The translations under genes were made by a program, and so were the position numbers. A stretch of 64,000 bases of DNA, from NCBI RefSeq assembly GCF_000002425.4, contig NC_037255.1, positions 5,834,063 through 5,898,062 of the forward strand. Direction: 5' to 3'. The notes under the pieces are model-generated. The model saw only the letters and a list, made by a program, of their open reading frames with translations, was not told the DNA's origin and did not search any database. Below are positions 62,732 through 64,000 of this stretch, in pieces. This stretch comes from Physcomitrium patens (lineage: Eukaryota; Streptophyta; Bryopsida; Funariales; Funariaceae). Every line of letters begins with the position of its first letter. The first letter of the stretch is position 1.

Positions 62732-64000
62732 TGTCGTGTTGTGGTTTGGCTATTATATGAAAATAATGCAATTATGTACTTAATATTTAATTTATTAAGT
62801 AACATGGTGAGAGTTATGTTAGTAGATTTTAGTTGGTTGTAGAATATAATTTGATTATTACCTTGAGAAGATGTTGTTTAAAAAGATTACTATAGAATTT
62901 GTATAACTTTAATTTTTTTTTTGATAGTGGGTTTTAAGATTGGTTTTGATTGATAATAACTTCTAAATATTTAAAGTCACCTTTATTAGACATTGGTGAC
63001 ATTTAAAAACTTAATTTGATTTTTTTATTTGATATTTAGAGCATAAATTATGTAAATCTTATAAGAAAAAGGATTGAAGAAGGGTTTTTGGTAGCAAAGG
63101 GAGTAATTAGGGCACCAATATAGATGAATGGAGATGAGTGATGAAAATCTTGATTCCTATTGGTCAAAAATCATGACCAATAGACTTTAAGGAGGCTGCC
63201 CGAGGCCATATTAGAGATTAGGGTTAGTTTTTCGGCCCATTTGAGCTTTGAAGGCTAGGATCAGCAAGTTTAGGTTTTTGGCTATGATTTTGGTGTAAGT
63301 TTTTAATGGTTTGGAATTTATATGAAGGAGATATAGGCACTCAAAGTTAAGATGTTGATTTGAGAGCTATTGTCACTCTTTTTGGCATAACCAACGTATA
63401 AATAGCAATTAAGGATCGGCGACTACGACTAGAGAGAGCACTTTTGCAGCTATACTTTTTGTATATTTTTTATTGGATTCCAAGTTTGGATGAAGGAGTT
63501 ATTGGATTTTGAAGTTAGTGCATGCAATCTAAGGGTAGTAAGTGACCCGATTTACTAGAGGTTGTGTCTTGAGCTAAATCTTGAGCAATTTAATAAGGTT
63601 TTAGCTCAAAATTTCAGGAAATGTGTAATTTTATGTAAGTAAACTTTATACATAAGTTTGATGACATTTGAGTATTGGGTTCTTGAGATAATAAGAAAAT
63701 AGTGCTCGGGTGCTTATAAATTAGGGTTTAAAGCATCTTTTAGGATTTTTTAGATGCCAAAAGATTGGGAGTGAATTTATACTTTGATTTTTTGTAGTAA
63801 AAGTTAAGGGTTATTTCTACCTATCCTATAGATTTTAGACAAATTGAATAGCTAGATCAAGAGTTATGAATTTCTAAAGTTCAAAAAGAAAAAATCCTTC
63901 GCAGGAAAAATATGTTTTGAAGAGATTTTGTTATGTATTGAGTTTTATGCAAAATAAAGGAGTTTTGGAAGCTAAGACAAGATTCATATAAATTTATAAG
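62732..64000 (+). repeat. Family-B LTR-like repeat, copy 2 (runs off the window)
   Basis: Begins TGTCGTGTTGTG. Direct repeat of 59,509 onward, better preserved and less AT-shifted in places (for example gcccgaggccat). It is truncated by the window end. Confidence 0.65.

Noticed and set aside
59509-64000. Direct repeats at 59.5 and 62.7 kb as the two LTRs of one element
   Set aside because: The sequence between them includes an LTR-like block of another family and coding remnants on the opposite strand to that expected from the repeat orientation. They look like separate insertions or a duplication.

Overview
The window looks like nuclear DNA of a land plant, most likely a bryophyte and probably a moss. 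The evidence is plant-type intron-rich genes, a probable basal-body/ciliary protein gene (expected only in plants with motile sperm), two proteins with strongly plant-type architecture, and gene islands set in very AT-rich, decayed Ty3/gypsy retrotransposons. The clade is inference; no marker gene fixes the species. I saw no rRNA, tRNA or CRISPR array.

Layout. (1) 0.6-4.5 kb, minus strand: an 11-exon gene for a photolyase/alpha-beta-hydrolase chimera (833 aa in my model). (2) 4.5-9.1 kb: its leader, an AT-rich spacer with microsatellites, and the 5' region of the next gene. (3) 9.1-21.2 kb, plus strand: a gene of about 17 exons for a protein of roughly 2,500 residues. It is disordered with coiled coils and resembles TALPID3/KIAA0586. 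The model uses a probable GC-AG intron and contains two kinds of internal coding repeat. (4) 22.4-24.0 kb, minus strand: a single-exon type II membrane protein with a SAM-methyltransferase fold plus an FkbM-like domain, preceded by a strong overlapping upstream ORF. (5) 24.8-46.2 kb: a retrotransposon graveyard. One decayed element (24.8-29.9) abuts a second (30.0-46.2) in opposite orientation. The second has been entered by four other elements, including a nearly full-length 6.4 kb chromovirus with a perfect 5-bp target duplication (34.0-40.4). (6) 46.8-49.8 kb, minus strand: a 9-exon UCH-L3-type deubiquitinase gene, 234 aa, with all four catalytic residues. (7) 50.9-64 kb: more gypsy fossils, including a pol lineage different from that in region 5, and fragments in both orientations.

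The four host genes are not an operon or obvious pathway. The photolyase-hydrolase and the large gene are transcribed divergently, the large gene and the methyltransferase convergently. Exon boundaries for the photolyase-hydrolase and UCH genes were worked out by hand and keep frame throughout. The large gene has three unresolved joints, which are stated in its entry. The retroelements are described only as fossils.
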